Shown in pieces: positions 8,250 through 16,403 of a stretch of DNA of 64,000 nt. The DNA is from Microvirga subterranea (GTDB taxonomy: Bacteria; Pseudomonadota; Alphaproteobacteria; Rhizobiales; Beijerinckiaceae). Made by a program: the position numbers and the translations under genes. Positions within the stretch are counted from its first letter, which is position 1, and the number at the start of each line of letters is the position of its first letter. Under the pieces are notes generated by a model, which saw nothing but the letters and a program-made list of their open reading frames with translations, was not told the DNA's origin and did not search any database. Location of the stretch: NCBI RefSeq assembly GCF_003350535.1, contig NZ_QQBB01000009.1:62001-126000 (forward strand), written 5' to 3'.

Positions 8250-9053
8250 TCAGCGAAATTCCGACATGGCGCAGCTCTGCCCGCCATCGACAGGCAGGCA
8301 GACGCCAGTGATGAACTGGGCCTCGTCGGAGGCCAGGAACACGGCCGCATTGGCGATATCCCATGCCGTCCCCATTCGACCGACCGGAACGGCGGCATTG
8401 CGCGCGGCCACCATGTCCTCGACGGAGGCGTACTGGCCGGAGATCTGCTTGTAGATCAGCGGCGTGTCCATCAGTCCGGGCATGATGCAATTGGCCCGGA
8501 TGCCCTGGCGCGCATATTGCATCGCCAGCGCCACTGTGGCCTGGTTCACCGCCGCCTTCGTGGCCGAATAGGCAAAGTACGGATAGCCGGTCCACCGGAT
8601 CGCCGCGATGGACGAGATGTTGACGATGGCGCCGCCGCCCCGGTCGATCATGTGCGGAAGGACGGCCTTCGCGGTGCGGTAGATGGGCCCGAGATTCAGG
8701 TCGATCGCCGCAGAGAACTGATCTTCCGTCAGCTCGACCGGGCCGCCCATATGGGTCACGCCTACATTGTTGTGCAGGATGTCGATGCGGCCGAAGGCAG
8801 CGATCGTCGAGGCCACCGCATCCTCGATGGACCAGAGATCGGTGACGTCCGCAGCCGTCGCGATGGCGGTGCCACCCTCGCCGGCGATGATGGTGGCAGT
8901 CTCCTCAGCCGCTGCCGCCACGAGATCGACACACGCGACCCGAGCGCCTTCGCGGGCGTAGGCGACGGCCGCGGCCTTGCCGTTGCCCCAGCCGGGACCC
9001 GAGGATCCCGCGCCGAAGACGATGGCGGTCTTACCCTTCAGACGATCGGCCAC
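8250..9053 (-). CDS. Short-chain dehydrogenase/reductase (SDR)
   Basis: This is a 267-residue classical SDR. Its cofactor loop reads GAGSSGPGWGNG (14-25), an expanded variant of the usual TGxxxGIG. The NNAG motif is present as NNVG (95-98). The catalytic triad is Ser147/148 (VNISS), Tyr162 and Lys166 (YSATK). The acidic end of beta-2 (CVDL, Asp43) predicts NAD(H) preference. The C-terminus ITGVCLPVDGGQSC is typical. It lies between dctP2 and the hydrolase, 20 bases from the latter, and has a GGGAG site before its ATG. Probably it oxidises a hydroxyl group of the imported compound. Confidence 0.92.
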   Translation of the reverse strand: MADRLKGKTAIVFGAGSSGPGWGNGKAAAVAYAREGARVACVDLVAAAAEETATIIAGEGGTAIATAADVTDLWSIEDAVASTIAAFGRIDILHNNVGVTHMGGPVELTEDQFSAAIDLNLGPIYRTAKAVLPHMIDRGGGAIVNISSIAAIRWTGYPYFAYSATKAAVNQATVALAMQYARQGIRANCIMPGLMDTPLIYKQISGQYASVEDMVAARNAAVPVGRMGTAWDIANAAVFLASDEAQFITGVCLPVDGGQSCAMSEFR

Positions 9054-9085
9054 GTGCCGTCTCCCGGACAGAAGGCTTGAAAAGG

Positions 9086-9113
9086 CGAGCGCCGGCGGAT
9101 CCGCCGGCGCTCG
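9086..9113 (-). other. Intercistronic hairpin after dctP copy 2
   Basis: A 28-base perfect inverted repeat lies 13 bases beyond the dctP2 stop and 33 bases before the SDR start. On the transcribed strand it is followed by CCTTTTC. It matches the hairpins found after the other binding-protein genes in this window and could be a leaky terminator or an mRNA-stabilising stem. Confidence 0.7.
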
Positions 9114-9126
9114 GGTGTCGCGCGGA

Positions 9127-10137
9127 TCAGCTCAGGCTGCTGCCGACGGACTTCTCCAGGATCGCCCAGGCCTCGTCGCCGTACTTCTTCTTCCATTCCG
9201 CGTAGAAGCCCGCCTTGCGCAGCGCCTCGCGGAAGGGGCCGGCTTCCGGATCGTTGAAGGCCATACCCTTGGACACGAGATCGTCCTTGACGCTCGCGTT
9301 CAGCTTCGCGACGTCGGCGCGCTCCGACACGGCCGCCTCGTTGAGGTGCTTGGCCACGATGGCGCGGAGATCCTCCGGCAGGCGCTCCCAGGCGCGGCGG
9401 TTCGCCAGGAACCAGAACCCGTCCCACATGTGGTTGGTCATGGAGCAGTATTTCTGCACCTCGAAGAGCTTTGCGGTCGAGATGATCGCGAGCGGGTTCT
9501 CCTGCCCGTCGACGATCTTGGTCTGGAGGGCGGTGTAGACCTCTGCGAAGTTGATGCTCGCCGGCGAGGAGCCGAAGGCCGTGAACATCGAGGTCCAGAG
9601 CGGGCTGACCGGCACGCGGATCTTGAAGCCCTTGAGGTCCTCCGGCGTCTGGATCGGCTTGTTCGAGCTGGTGATCTGCCGGAACCCGTTGTCCCAGATC
9701 TTGTCCATCACCACGAGGTTGGCCTTGGTGATCTGCCCGCGCACATAGGCGCCGAGATCGCCGTCCATGGCCTTCCAAACCGCGTCGTAGTTCGGGAACG
9801 CGAAGCCGATGCCGCTGATCGAGGCATTCGGCACGAGCGTGGACAGGATCAGGGGCGACAGGGTGAAGAACTCCACGCCGCCGGACCGGACCTGGCTCAG
9901 CATGTCCGTGTCGGAGCCGAGCTGGTTGTTCGGGAAGATCTGGATCTCGACCCGGCCGTTCGTCTCCTGCTTGATCCGGTCAGCCGCCTCCTTGGCGCGC
10001 AGGTTCATTGGATGGCTGACCGGCAGGTTGTTGGCGTATTTGTACGTGAACTCGGCCGATTGCGCCCGTGCCCCGAATCCGGTGACGAGCGCCGCTGAGG
10101 CCGCGCCCTGCAGAATGGTCCGGCGTGAAATGATCAT
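9127..10137 (-). CDS. TRAP transporter periplasmic solute-binding protein (DctP family), copy 2
   Basis: This 336-residue DctP protein has a Tat-like signal (SRRTILQGAAS, about 4-14; cleavage near AQSAE around 28). It shares long near-identical stretches with copy 1 (NNLPVSHPMNLRAKEAADRI, GFRQITSSNKPI, EVYTALQTKIVDGQENPLAII), including the arginine in FKIRVPVSP expected to bind a carboxylate. It is the first gene of a minus-strand operon with SDR, hydrolase and PPC genes and is divergent from the IclR regulator. No second DctQM is encoded nearby, so it may share the permease at 4540-6408. Confidence 0.93.
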   Translation of the reverse strand: MIISRRTILQGAASAALVTGFGARAQSAEFTYKYANNLPVSHPMNLRAKEAADRIKQETNGRVEIQIFPNNQLGSDTDMLSQVRSGGVEFFTLSPLILSTLVPNASISGIGFAFPNYDAVWKAMDGDLGAYVRGQITKANLVVMDKIWDNGFRQITSSNKPIQTPEDLKGFKIRVPVSPLWTSMFTAFGSSPASINFAEVYTALQTKIVDGQENPLAIISTAKLFEVQKYCSMTNHMWDGFWFLANRRAWERLPEDLRAIVAKHLNEAAVSERADVAKLNASVKDDLVSKGMAFNDPEAGPFREALRKAGFYAEWKKKYGDEAWAILEKSVGSSLS

Positions 10138-10380
10138 GGTCGTCCTCCCTCCTGGTTATGGTGCGAAGCGGCTGGCGCTACCTGGCCGTGCGGGCGGCGT
10201 TCCGCCCTGCATGGCGCGCGGCGCAAGGTGAGAATCCGGCAGCTCCGGAGTCCATGGCGCTTCTCCCGTTTCATTCGTCATCGGCGACTATGTCGCCTGA
10301 TCGGTCCACCTTATGGATCTCTGTTTTTAAGCGAACCGGCGGAAAAGATACACGGTTGAAGGGTCATTGCAATATTCGGA

Positions 10381-10410
10381 GAAGCAACTTACGCTTTTTG
10401 ACGTTGCTTC
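10381..10410. promoter_or_regulatory. Candidate IclR operator upstream of the divergent iclR/dctP2 pair
   Basis: GAAGCAAC (10381-10388) and GTTGCTTC (10403-10410) form a perfect 8-bp inverted repeat with a 14-base spacer, ending 12 bases before the IclR-type start codon. IclR proteins commonly bind such sites and autoregulate; it could also act on the divergent dctP2 operon. Confidence 0.5.
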
Positions 10411-10422
10411 AAATTCCACAAT

Positions 10423-11256
10423 ATGGACCTGCTGCAGGCCGTCGATATGGACGATGCTCACCATCTGGCCGAGGACCTGTCAGGCTCGCAGAGCGTGGAT
10501 CGCGCCCTGCGCCTGCTGACGCTGGTCGGGCGCGGGAACGAGCTCGGTGCAACACTCGGCGCGATCGTCGAGCAGAGCGGCCTCAACAAGCCGACCGCAC
10601 GCCGCCTCCTCCTGGCCTTGATGCGCGCGGGGCTGGTCGAGCAGGACGAACGCACGAGGCGCTACTATCTCGGCGAGAAGACCTATGTGCTCGGCACGCT
10701 GGCCTCGCGTCGGCACGGATTGCTCGAAATCGGGATGGAGAGCCTGCGCAATCTCTCCCGCCTGACCATGGATACAAGCTTCGTGTCCATGCGGCGCGAG
10801 AACTACGCCGTCTGCCTTTACCGGGAGGAAGGCACCTATCCGGTCCGCACGCACGCGCTCCAGGCGGGCAACCAGCACCCTCTCGGGATCGGCGCGGGAT
10901 CGCTCGCGATGCTGGCGGCGCTTCCGGATGAGGAGATCGAACATGTCCTCGCCGAGAACCGGCCGGCCCTCGAGGCCCAGTATCCTGCCTACACCATCGA
11001 CCTGATCCGGGACGACATCGCCCGGACGCGCGAACAGGGCTACGCCCTCAATCCCGGCCGCATCGTCGCCGGCTCGTGGGGACTCGGCGTCGCCGTGCGG
11101 TTCCCGGACGGCCGCGTTGCCGGCGCGCTCAGCCTCGCGGCGATCGACAGCCGGATGACGCCGGACCGCCAGCCCGAGCTCGCCCGCCTGCTGAAGGCCG
11201 AGGCCGAGCGCGTCGATGCCAAGCTGCGCCGGGTCTTCCTCTCCGGGAGCGCCTGA
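10423..11256 (+). CDS. IclR-family transcriptional regulator
   Basis: This 277-residue regulator has an N-terminal winged helix (SQSVDRALRLLTLVGRGNELGATLGAIVEQSGLNKPTARRLLLALMRAGLVEQ, about 22-74). It is followed by the IclR effector domain (RTHALQAGNQHPLGIGAGSLAMLAALPDEEIEHVL, and the C-terminal signature GVAVRFPDGRVAGALSLAAI, about 222-241). It is divergent from dctP2 and upstream of an acyl-CoA synthetase and an SDR, so it probably controls both arms in response to an aromatic or carboxylic effector. No good Shine-Dalgarno precedes the ATG at 10423; the ATG at 10447 is an alternative. Confidence 0.92.
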   Translation: MDLLQAVDMDDAHHLAEDLSGSQSVDRALRLLTLVGRGNELGATLGAIVEQSGLNKPTARRLLLALMRAGLVEQDERTRRYYLGEKTYVLGTLASRRHGLLEIGMESLRNLSRLTMDTSFVSMRRENYAVCLYREEGTYPVRTHALQAGNQHPLGIGAGSLAMLAALPDEEIEHVLAENRPALEAQYPAYTIDLIRDDIARTREQGYALNPGRIVAGSWGLGVAVRFPDGRVAGALSLAAIDSRMTPDRQPELARLLKAEAERVDAKLRRVFLSGSA

Positions 11257-11302
11257 CCATGAACTTTTCCTTGTCCGAACATCACTCCCTGGAAGGAACG
11301 CC

Positions 11303-12934
11303 ATGACCAGCATCCCTCCCCATCGGAACGGCGGCATCACGCCGGTGTCGAAGCGGGTCATGAACCTGTCCCACTTCCTGCGGCAGGCCGCGCGGCGGCA
11401 CGGGCAGGAGATCGGCTTCGTCTGGGGCGAACGCAGCTGGACCTGGGCGGAACTGGACCGACGGGTCGACGCCATGGCGGCGGCTCTTGCGGACAAGGGG
11501 ATCGGGAAGGGAGATCGCGTGCTGGTTCAGTCGAAGAACTGCAATCAGATGTTCGAGTCCATGTTCGCCTGCTTCCGGATCGGCGCCGTCTGGGTGCCGA
11601 CGAATTTTCGCCAGACGCCTGACGAGGTCGCTTATCTGGCACAAGCCAGCGGCGCATGCGTCATGATCTGCCACGCGGACTTTCCGGATCACGCCAGGGT
11701 CGTGACGGGCGCCCTTCCGGCCATCGGCTTCGTCATCTCGATCGGCCGCTCCGATTTCGGCGAGGACTACGACACTCTGGCCGAAGCCTTCGCCGGGAAG
11801 TCGACTCCGACCGCGGCCGTGGATCACGACGATCCGTGCTGGTTCTTCTTCACGTCGGGGACCACGGGACGGCCGAAGGCCGCCGTGCTGACCCACGGCC
11901 AGATGGCCTTCGTGATCACGAACCACCTCTGCGACCTGATGCCGGGCACCACGCACAGGGACGCGTCGCTCGTGGTGGCGCCCCTGTCGCATGGCGCCGG
12001 CGTCCACCAACTGGTGCAGGTGGCCCGGGCCGCCAAGACGGTGCTGCTCTCCGGCGACCGCTTCGACATCGACGAGGCGTGGCGGCTGGTGGAGCGCTGG
12101 CGCATCACAAACCTCTTCACCGTGCCGACCATCGTGAAGATGCTGACCGAGCACCCGTCCGTCGATGCGCACGACCACTCCTCCCTGCGCTACGTCATCT
12201 ATGCCGGCGCGCCCATGTACCGGGAGGACCAGAAGCATGCGCTGAAGAAACTCGGCAAGGTGCTGGTGCAGTATTTCGGCCTGGGAGAGGTCACGGGCAA
12301 CATCACCGTTCTCCCGCCCGATCTCCATGAGCCGGAGGACGGGCCGGACGTGAAGATCGGCACCTGCGGCTACGAGCGCACCGGCATGCAGGTCTCGATC
12401 CAGGACGACCAGGGCCGCGAAGTGCCGGCGGGCGTGACGGGCGAGATTTGCGTCTGCGGCCCGGCGGTGTTCGCCGGCTACTACGACAATCCGGAGGCCA
12501 ACCAGAAGGCCTTTCGCGACGGCTGGTTCCGCACCGGCGATCTCGGTCATATGGACGAGGAAGGCTTCGTCTACATCACCGGCCGGGCATCCGACATGTA
12601 CATCTCCGGCGGCTCCAACGTCTATCCCCGCGAGATCGAGGAGAAGATCCTCACCCATGAGGCGGTCGCGGAGGTCGCGGTGCTCGGCGTTCCCGACAGG
12701 ACCTGGGGCGAGGTCGGCATCGCGGTCTGCGCCCTGCGCCCGGAGGCCGCGCTCGACGAGCAGGCCCTGCTCGCATGGCTCGACGGCAAGATCGCCCGCT
12801 ACAAGATGCCGAAGCGCGTGATCTTCTGGGATGCCCTGCCGAAATCCGCCTACGGCAAGATCACGAAGAAGACGATCCGCGAGCAGCTCGAGGCGCAGAA
12901 CTGCCTTTCATCCGAGAACAAGCCTCCCGCATAG
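11303..12934 (+). CDS. AMP-dependent acyl-CoA synthetase/ligase
   Basis: This 543-residue ANL-superfamily enzyme activates a carboxylic acid with ATP and CoA. It has the P-loop-like FTSGTTGRPK (183-192), the adenylate-binding region YFGLGEVTGN (about 325-334), the hinge region TGRASDMYISGGSNVYPREIEEKI (about 430-453), and the catalytic lysine in PKSAYGKITKK near the C-terminus. GGAAGGA five bases before the ATG at 11303 decides this start. It follows the IclR gene and precedes an SDR. The acyl substrate is unclear; the surrounding TRAP systems import carboxylates, so it may activate a breakdown product. Confidence 0.92.
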   Translation: MTSIPPHRNGGITPVSKRVMNLSHFLRQAARRHGQEIGFVWGERSWTWAELDRRVDAMAAALADKGIGKGDRVLVQSKNCNQMFESMFACFRIGAVWVPTNFRQTPDEVAYLAQASGACVMICHADFPDHARVVTGALPAIGFVISIGRSDFGEDYDTLAEAFAGKSTPTAAVDHDDPCWFFFTSGTTGRPKAAVLTHGQMAFVITNHLCDLMPGTTHRDASLVVAPLSHGAGVHQLVQVARAAKTVLLSGDRFDIDEAWRLVERWRITNLFTVPTIVKMLTEHPSVDAHDHSSLRYVIYAGAPMYREDQKHALKKLGKVLVQYFGLGEVTGNITVLPPDLHEPEDGPDVKIGTCGYERTGMQVSIQDDQGREVPAGVTGEICVCGPAVFAGYYDNPEANQKAFRDGWFRTGDLGHMDEEGFVYITGRASDMYISGGSNVYPREIEEKILTHEAVAEVAVLGVPDRTWGEVGIAVCALRPEAALDEQALLAWLDGKIARYKMPKRVIFWDALPKSAYGKITKKTIREQLEAQNCLSSENKPPA

Positions 12935-12979
12935 CAAGGTGGAAGCATAACGGCCCGGAGCGCCTTTCAGGAACAGGAG

Positions 12980-13750
12980 ATGCCCATGCAGGAAACGATC
13001 CTCGTCACCGGTGGAGCCTCGGGCATCGGGTTTGCGATCGCCGAGGCGGTTCTCGCGAAGGGATGGCGCGCGGTGATCGTCGACCGCGAGGAGCAGAGCC
13101 TCGACCGGAGCCGGGAAGCGTTGGCGGTCTTGTCCGACCGCACCCGGTTCGAACGGCTCGACATCGCCGACGAGGCCGCGGTGGTCGACGCCTTCACGCG
13201 TCTGGAGGCCGAGGATGGGCCGATCACGGGGGTGGTGAACTCCGCCGGCATCGCCCGCGACCTGCCCGCGCTCGAAACCAGCGCCGATCTCTTTCGCCGC
13301 ATCCTCGACGTCAACCTCATCGGCAGCTTCATCGTCTCGCGCGAAGCCGCCAAGCGCATGCGCGAACGTGGCCACGGAGCCATCGTCAACATCGCGTCGG
13401 TCTCCGGCATCCGCGGCAACATCGGCCGGGTCGCCTATGGCGCCTCGAAGGGCGGCGTAATCACCATGACGCAGGTGATGGCCGTCGAGCTCGCGCCTCT
13501 CGGCATCAGGGTCAACGCCATCGCGCCAGGCCCCATCGAGACGCCGCTCGTGCGCGAGGTGCACACGGAGCAGGTCCGGGCCGAGTGGATGGCCACTGTG
13601 CCGCAGCGCCGCTACGGGCACCCGTCGGACATCGCAAGCGCGGCGATCTTCCTTCTCGACCGGACGGCTTCGGGCTTCATCACCGGGCAGACGCTCAGTG
13701 TCGACGGCGGCTTCACGGCGGCCGGGCTGACAGGCCGACCGCCTGCATGA
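12980..13750 (+). CDS. Short-chain dehydrogenase/reductase (3-oxoacyl-ACP-reductase-like)
   Basis: This is a 256-residue classical SDR: TGGASGIG cofactor loop (10-17), Asp35 at the end of beta-2 (VIVDRE) pointing to NAD(H), NSAG (87-90), Ser140, and Tyr153/Lys157 in YGASK. The segment after the active site (NAIAPGPIETPLVREV) and the C-terminal GQTLSVDGGF are standard. It lies 45 bases behind the acyl-CoA synthetase, so it may act on a CoA-linked or free hydroxy acid. An ATG two codons downstream (12986) is an alternative start. Its stop abuts the convergent phosphodiesterase gene. Confidence 0.92.
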   Translation: MPMQETILVTGGASGIGFAIAEAVLAKGWRAVIVDREEQSLDRSREALAVLSDRTRFERLDIADEAAVVDAFTRLEAEDGPITGVVNSAGIARDLPALETSADLFRRILDVNLIGSFIVSREAAKRMRERGHGAIVNIASVSGIRGNIGRVAYGASKGGVITMTQVMAVELAPLGIRVNAIAPGPIETPLVREVHTEQVRAEWMATVPQRRYGHPSDIASAAIFLLDRTASGFITGQTLSVDGGFTAAGLTGRPPA

Positions 13751-14488
13751 TCAGAGCGCGGCCCTTGCCTGCACCGCGAGGTCGGGTCGGTCGGTCGTGA
13801 TCTGCCGGACCGGCTGGCTCAGCCAGTAACGAAGATCGGCCTCGTCGTTCGGCACCCAGGCGCCGATCCGGTCGGTCCCGAAGGCCTCGGCGAACCGATC
13901 CAGGGTATGGACCAGCAACGCCTTCTCGACCGCCACGTAGAGGCCGGGAATAGCTTTGAGGCGATCGATCGCTCGGTCGAGGCCACCCAGCATCTCGACC
14001 GAGCGCCGGTCAACCGATGCGAGCACGGGGATCGATGCATCAAGGGACCGCACGGTCTCGAGCACCTCCAGCATGAAGCATGTCAGGATCGATCTCGCTT
14101 CGAGCCCATGCCGGCGGACGGCCTTCAGCACCTCAGCCTCCATGCCCCGGTAGGCGGTGCCGACCGCATCGGTCTTCAGCTCGATGTGGAGCTCCATCGT
14201 ACTGTCGCGGAGCACCTGCAGAACCTGATTGAGGCTGGGGATGCCCTCCTGGCTGTCGCGCAGGGGTGTCGCCTGGAGTTCCGCCAATGTCCGCGCGCCG
14301 ACCGGGCCCGAGCCCGTCGTGGTCCGTTCGAGCGTCGGATCGTGGATGACGGCGAGTTGGCCGTCCGCCGTCAGGTGCACGTCGAACTCGACGCCTTCGA
14401 CGCCCAAAGCGACGAGCCGGCGAAAGCCGTCCAGGCTGTTCTCGGGCCAGAGATTCCGCGCGCCGCGGTGACCGATGATCATGACCAT
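13751..14488 (-). CDS. ugpQ: Glycerophosphodiester phosphodiesterase
   Basis: This 245-residue cytoplasmic GDPD enzyme hydrolyses glycerophosphodiesters to glycerol phosphate and an alcohol. Signatures: IGHRGARNLWPENS (5-18), EFDVHLTADGQLAVIHDPTLERTT (about 34-57; Glu34, Asp36 and His49 are metal or catalytic residues), and HIELK (about 99-103). It lacks a signal peptide, so it acts on imported diesters, as UgpQ does. It is the last gene of the ugpB-ugpA-ugpE operon, 12 bases behind ugpE, and converges directly with the upstream SDR. Confidence 0.93.
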   Translation of the reverse strand: MVMIIGHRGARNLWPENSLDGFRRLVALGVEGVEFDVHLTADGQLAVIHDPTLERTTTGSGPVGARTLAELQATPLRDSQEGIPSLNQVLQVLRDSTMELHIELKTDAVGTAYRGMEAEVLKAVRRHGLEARSILTCFMLEVLETVRSLDASIPVLASVDRRSVEMLGGLDRAIDRLKAIPGLYVAVEKALLVHTLDRFAEAFGTDRIGAWVPNDEADLRYWLSQPVRQITTDRPDLAVQARAAL

Positions 14489-14500
14489 GGGGAGAGTGCC

Positions 14501-15421
14501 TTACTTGCTGCTGTCGACGAGGCCGCGGACGAACCAGCGCTGCATGACGAGGACCACCACGACCGGCGGGAGCATCGCCAGGAGTGCACCGCTCATCGCT
14601 ACGTTCCACGCCGGCTCCGTATCCGAGCGGGGAATGAGGTGCTTCACCCCGATCACGGCGGTGGCCATGTCCTTGTCGGTCGTGAAGAGGAGCGGCCAGA
14701 GATACTGGTTCCATCCGTAAAGGAACAGGATGATCGACAGCGCAATGATGTTGGAGCGCGAGAGCGGCAGGAGAATCGTCCAGAAGAAGCGCATGGCGGA
14801 AGCGCCGTCGAGGCGCGCCGCCTCGAGCAGTTCGTCGGGAACGGTGAGGAAGAACTGCCGGAACAGGAACGTGGCGGAGGCCGAGGCGATCAGCGGCAGG
14901 ATCAGTCCCTGATAGGTGTTCAGCATGTTCCACTCGAGCGAGATCTCGATCCGGTCGCCGGAGATCCACTCCCAAAGCCCCTGGAGGTTGAGGAGGTCGA
15001 TCAGCCACTGGATCGGCAGCGCCGCGTTCGCGACCGCCTCGTAGGTCGGCACGATCCGCACCTCCACCGGCAGCATCAGCGACATGAAGATCAGCCAGAA
15101 TGCCAGGATGCGGAACCGGAACCGGAAATACGTGATGGCGAAGGCGGACAGGAGAGAAATCGCGACCTTTCCGACCGTGATGCCGATTGCCACGATGAAG
15201 GAGTTCACGAGCAGCTGCCCGAAATCGACTTTGCTCCACGCCGTCGCCAGGTTCTCGATGAAGTGGCCGCCGGGCAGCCACGGCATCGGCACCTGCTGCA
15301 CCTGCTCCATCGTCAGCGAACCGGCGATAAAGGCGAAGTAGAGCGGCATGCAGACCAGCACGATGCCGCCGATGAGGAGCAGGTGGCAGATCGTCGTGAG
15401 GATGGGGGAACGTTCAACCAT
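14501..15421 (-). CDS. ugpE: sn-Glycerol-3-phosphate/phosphodiester ABC transporter permease UgpE
   Basis: This 306-residue MalG-type permease with six predicted membrane segments has the EAA loop ELLEAARLDGASAMRFFWTILLPLSRSNI. It shows recognisable UgpE features: the N-terminus with ILLIGGIV-like helix, LMLPVEVRIVPTYE, SATFLFRQFFLTVPDELLEAARLDGAS, YGWNQYLWPLL, and the terminal MQRWFVRGLVDSSK. Compared with my recollection of E. coli UgpE there is an extra stretch of roughly 30 residues around 135-165 (IQWLIDLLNLQGLWEWI...). Its start is two bases behind ugpA. Confidence 0.93.
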   Translation of the reverse strand: MVERSPILTTICHLLLIGGIVLVCMPLYFAFIAGSLTMEQVQQVPMPWLPGGHFIENLATAWSKVDFGQLLVNSFIVAIGITVGKVAISLLSAFAITYFRFRFRILAFWLIFMSLMLPVEVRIVPTYEAVANAALPIQWLIDLLNLQGLWEWISGDRIEISLEWNMLNTYQGLILPLIASASATFLFRQFFLTVPDELLEAARLDGASAMRFFWTILLPLSRSNIIALSIILFLYGWNQYLWPLLFTTDKDMATAVIGVKHLIPRSDTEPAWNVAMSGALLAMLPPVVVVLVMQRWFVRGLVDSSK

Positions 15422-15423
15422 GG

Positions 15424-16335
15424 TCAGATACTGTAATTGACCTTGCGCTCAACATACTTGAACTGCAGCAGGGTCAGGAGAAGCGCGAAGGTCATCAGCA
15501 GCACCGACTGGGCCGCCGAGGATCCGAGATCGAGATTGATGAAGCCGTCCTGGTAGACCTTGTAGACCAGGATGTTCGTGGCTCCCGCCGGGCCGCCGCG
15601 GGTGACCGCGTCGATGATGGCGAAGGTCTCGAAGAACCCGTAGACGAAGTTCATGGTCGTGAGGAAGAAGAGCGTCGGCCCGAGGAGCGGCAGCGCGATT
15701 TGGAAGAAGCGCTTGACCGGTCCCGCGCCATCGACGGCCGCCGCTTCCATCAAAGACTTCGGAACCGCCAGCAGGCCGGCGACGAGGAAGATGTAGTCGT
15801 AGCAGATATGCTTCCAGGAGGCTGCGAGCACGACGAGGAGCATGGCGTCCCAGCCGTTGAGGTTCGGATCCCATGCGATGCCGAACGACTTGATGCAGAA
15901 GGCGATCGGCCCGACGGCCGGATTGAACAGGAACGCCCATATGACGCCCGCGATGACCGGCGCGATCGCATAGGGCAGGAGGATCACGCCCTTGTAGGCG
16001 GACTGGAAGCGCACCACACGGTCGGTCGCGAAAGCCAGGACGAGCGCGACGACGATCGTCACCACGTTCTGGGCCAGCGTGAACCAGATCGTCACCCAGA
16101 TGGAGTTGCGATAGCTCTCGCTCGCGAAGAGCGCGGTGAAATTGTCGAACCAGACGAAGTGGACCGTCGCGCCGAAGGGATCCGCCAGCAGGAAGGCCTG
16201 CATCAGCGCCCGGATCGACGGAATGAAGAAGAACAGGAGGAGGATAAGGAGCTGCGGCAGGAGCAGCATGGCCGGAAGGCCGGCTGTTCGGAAGTGGGCG
16301 TGCTTCAGACCCGGTTCGAGAGTGGTTGCGACCAC
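15424..16335 (-). CDS. ugpA: sn-Glycerol-3-phosphate/phosphodiester ABC transporter permease UgpA
   Basis: This 303-residue MalF-type permease has about six membrane segments. It carries the EAA loop SLMEAAAVDGAGPVKRFFQIALPLLGPTLFF and UgpA-like segments (LLPYAIAPVIAGVIWAFLFNP, GFFETFAIIDAVTRGGPAGATNILVYKVYQDGF). It pairs with UgpE to form the channel for the UgpB-delivered solute. The gene lies between ugpB (separated by a hairpin) and ugpE (2-base gap). Confidence 0.93.
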   Translation of the reverse strand: MVATTLEPGLKHAHFRTAGLPAMLLLPQLLILLLFFFIPSIRALMQAFLLADPFGATVHFVWFDNFTALFASESYRNSIWVTIWFTLAQNVVTIVVALVLAFATDRVVRFQSAYKGVILLPYAIAPVIAGVIWAFLFNPAVGPIAFCIKSFGIAWDPNLNGWDAMLLVVLAASWKHICYDYIFLVAGLLAVPKSLMEAAAVDGAGPVKRFFQIALPLLGPTLFFLTTMNFVYGFFETFAIIDAVTRGGPAGATNILVYKVYQDGFINLDLGSSAAQSVLLMTFALLLTLLQFKYVERKVNYSI

Positions 16336-16360
16336 GTCAAATCTCCGCTCGACAGAAGGT

Positions 16361-16396
16361 GAAGCGGCATGGTCCGTCCTTCGGCCATGCCGCTTC
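16361..16396 (-). other. Intercistronic hairpin between ugpB and ugpA
   Basis: A perfect 12-bp stem (16361-16372 with 16385-16396), with further pairing possible inside the loop, starts 7 bases after the ugpB stop. It resembles the stem-loops after the other binding-protein genes and may set the high UgpB to UgpA ratio. Confidence 0.75.
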
Positions 16397-16403
16397 GTTT
16401 TAA

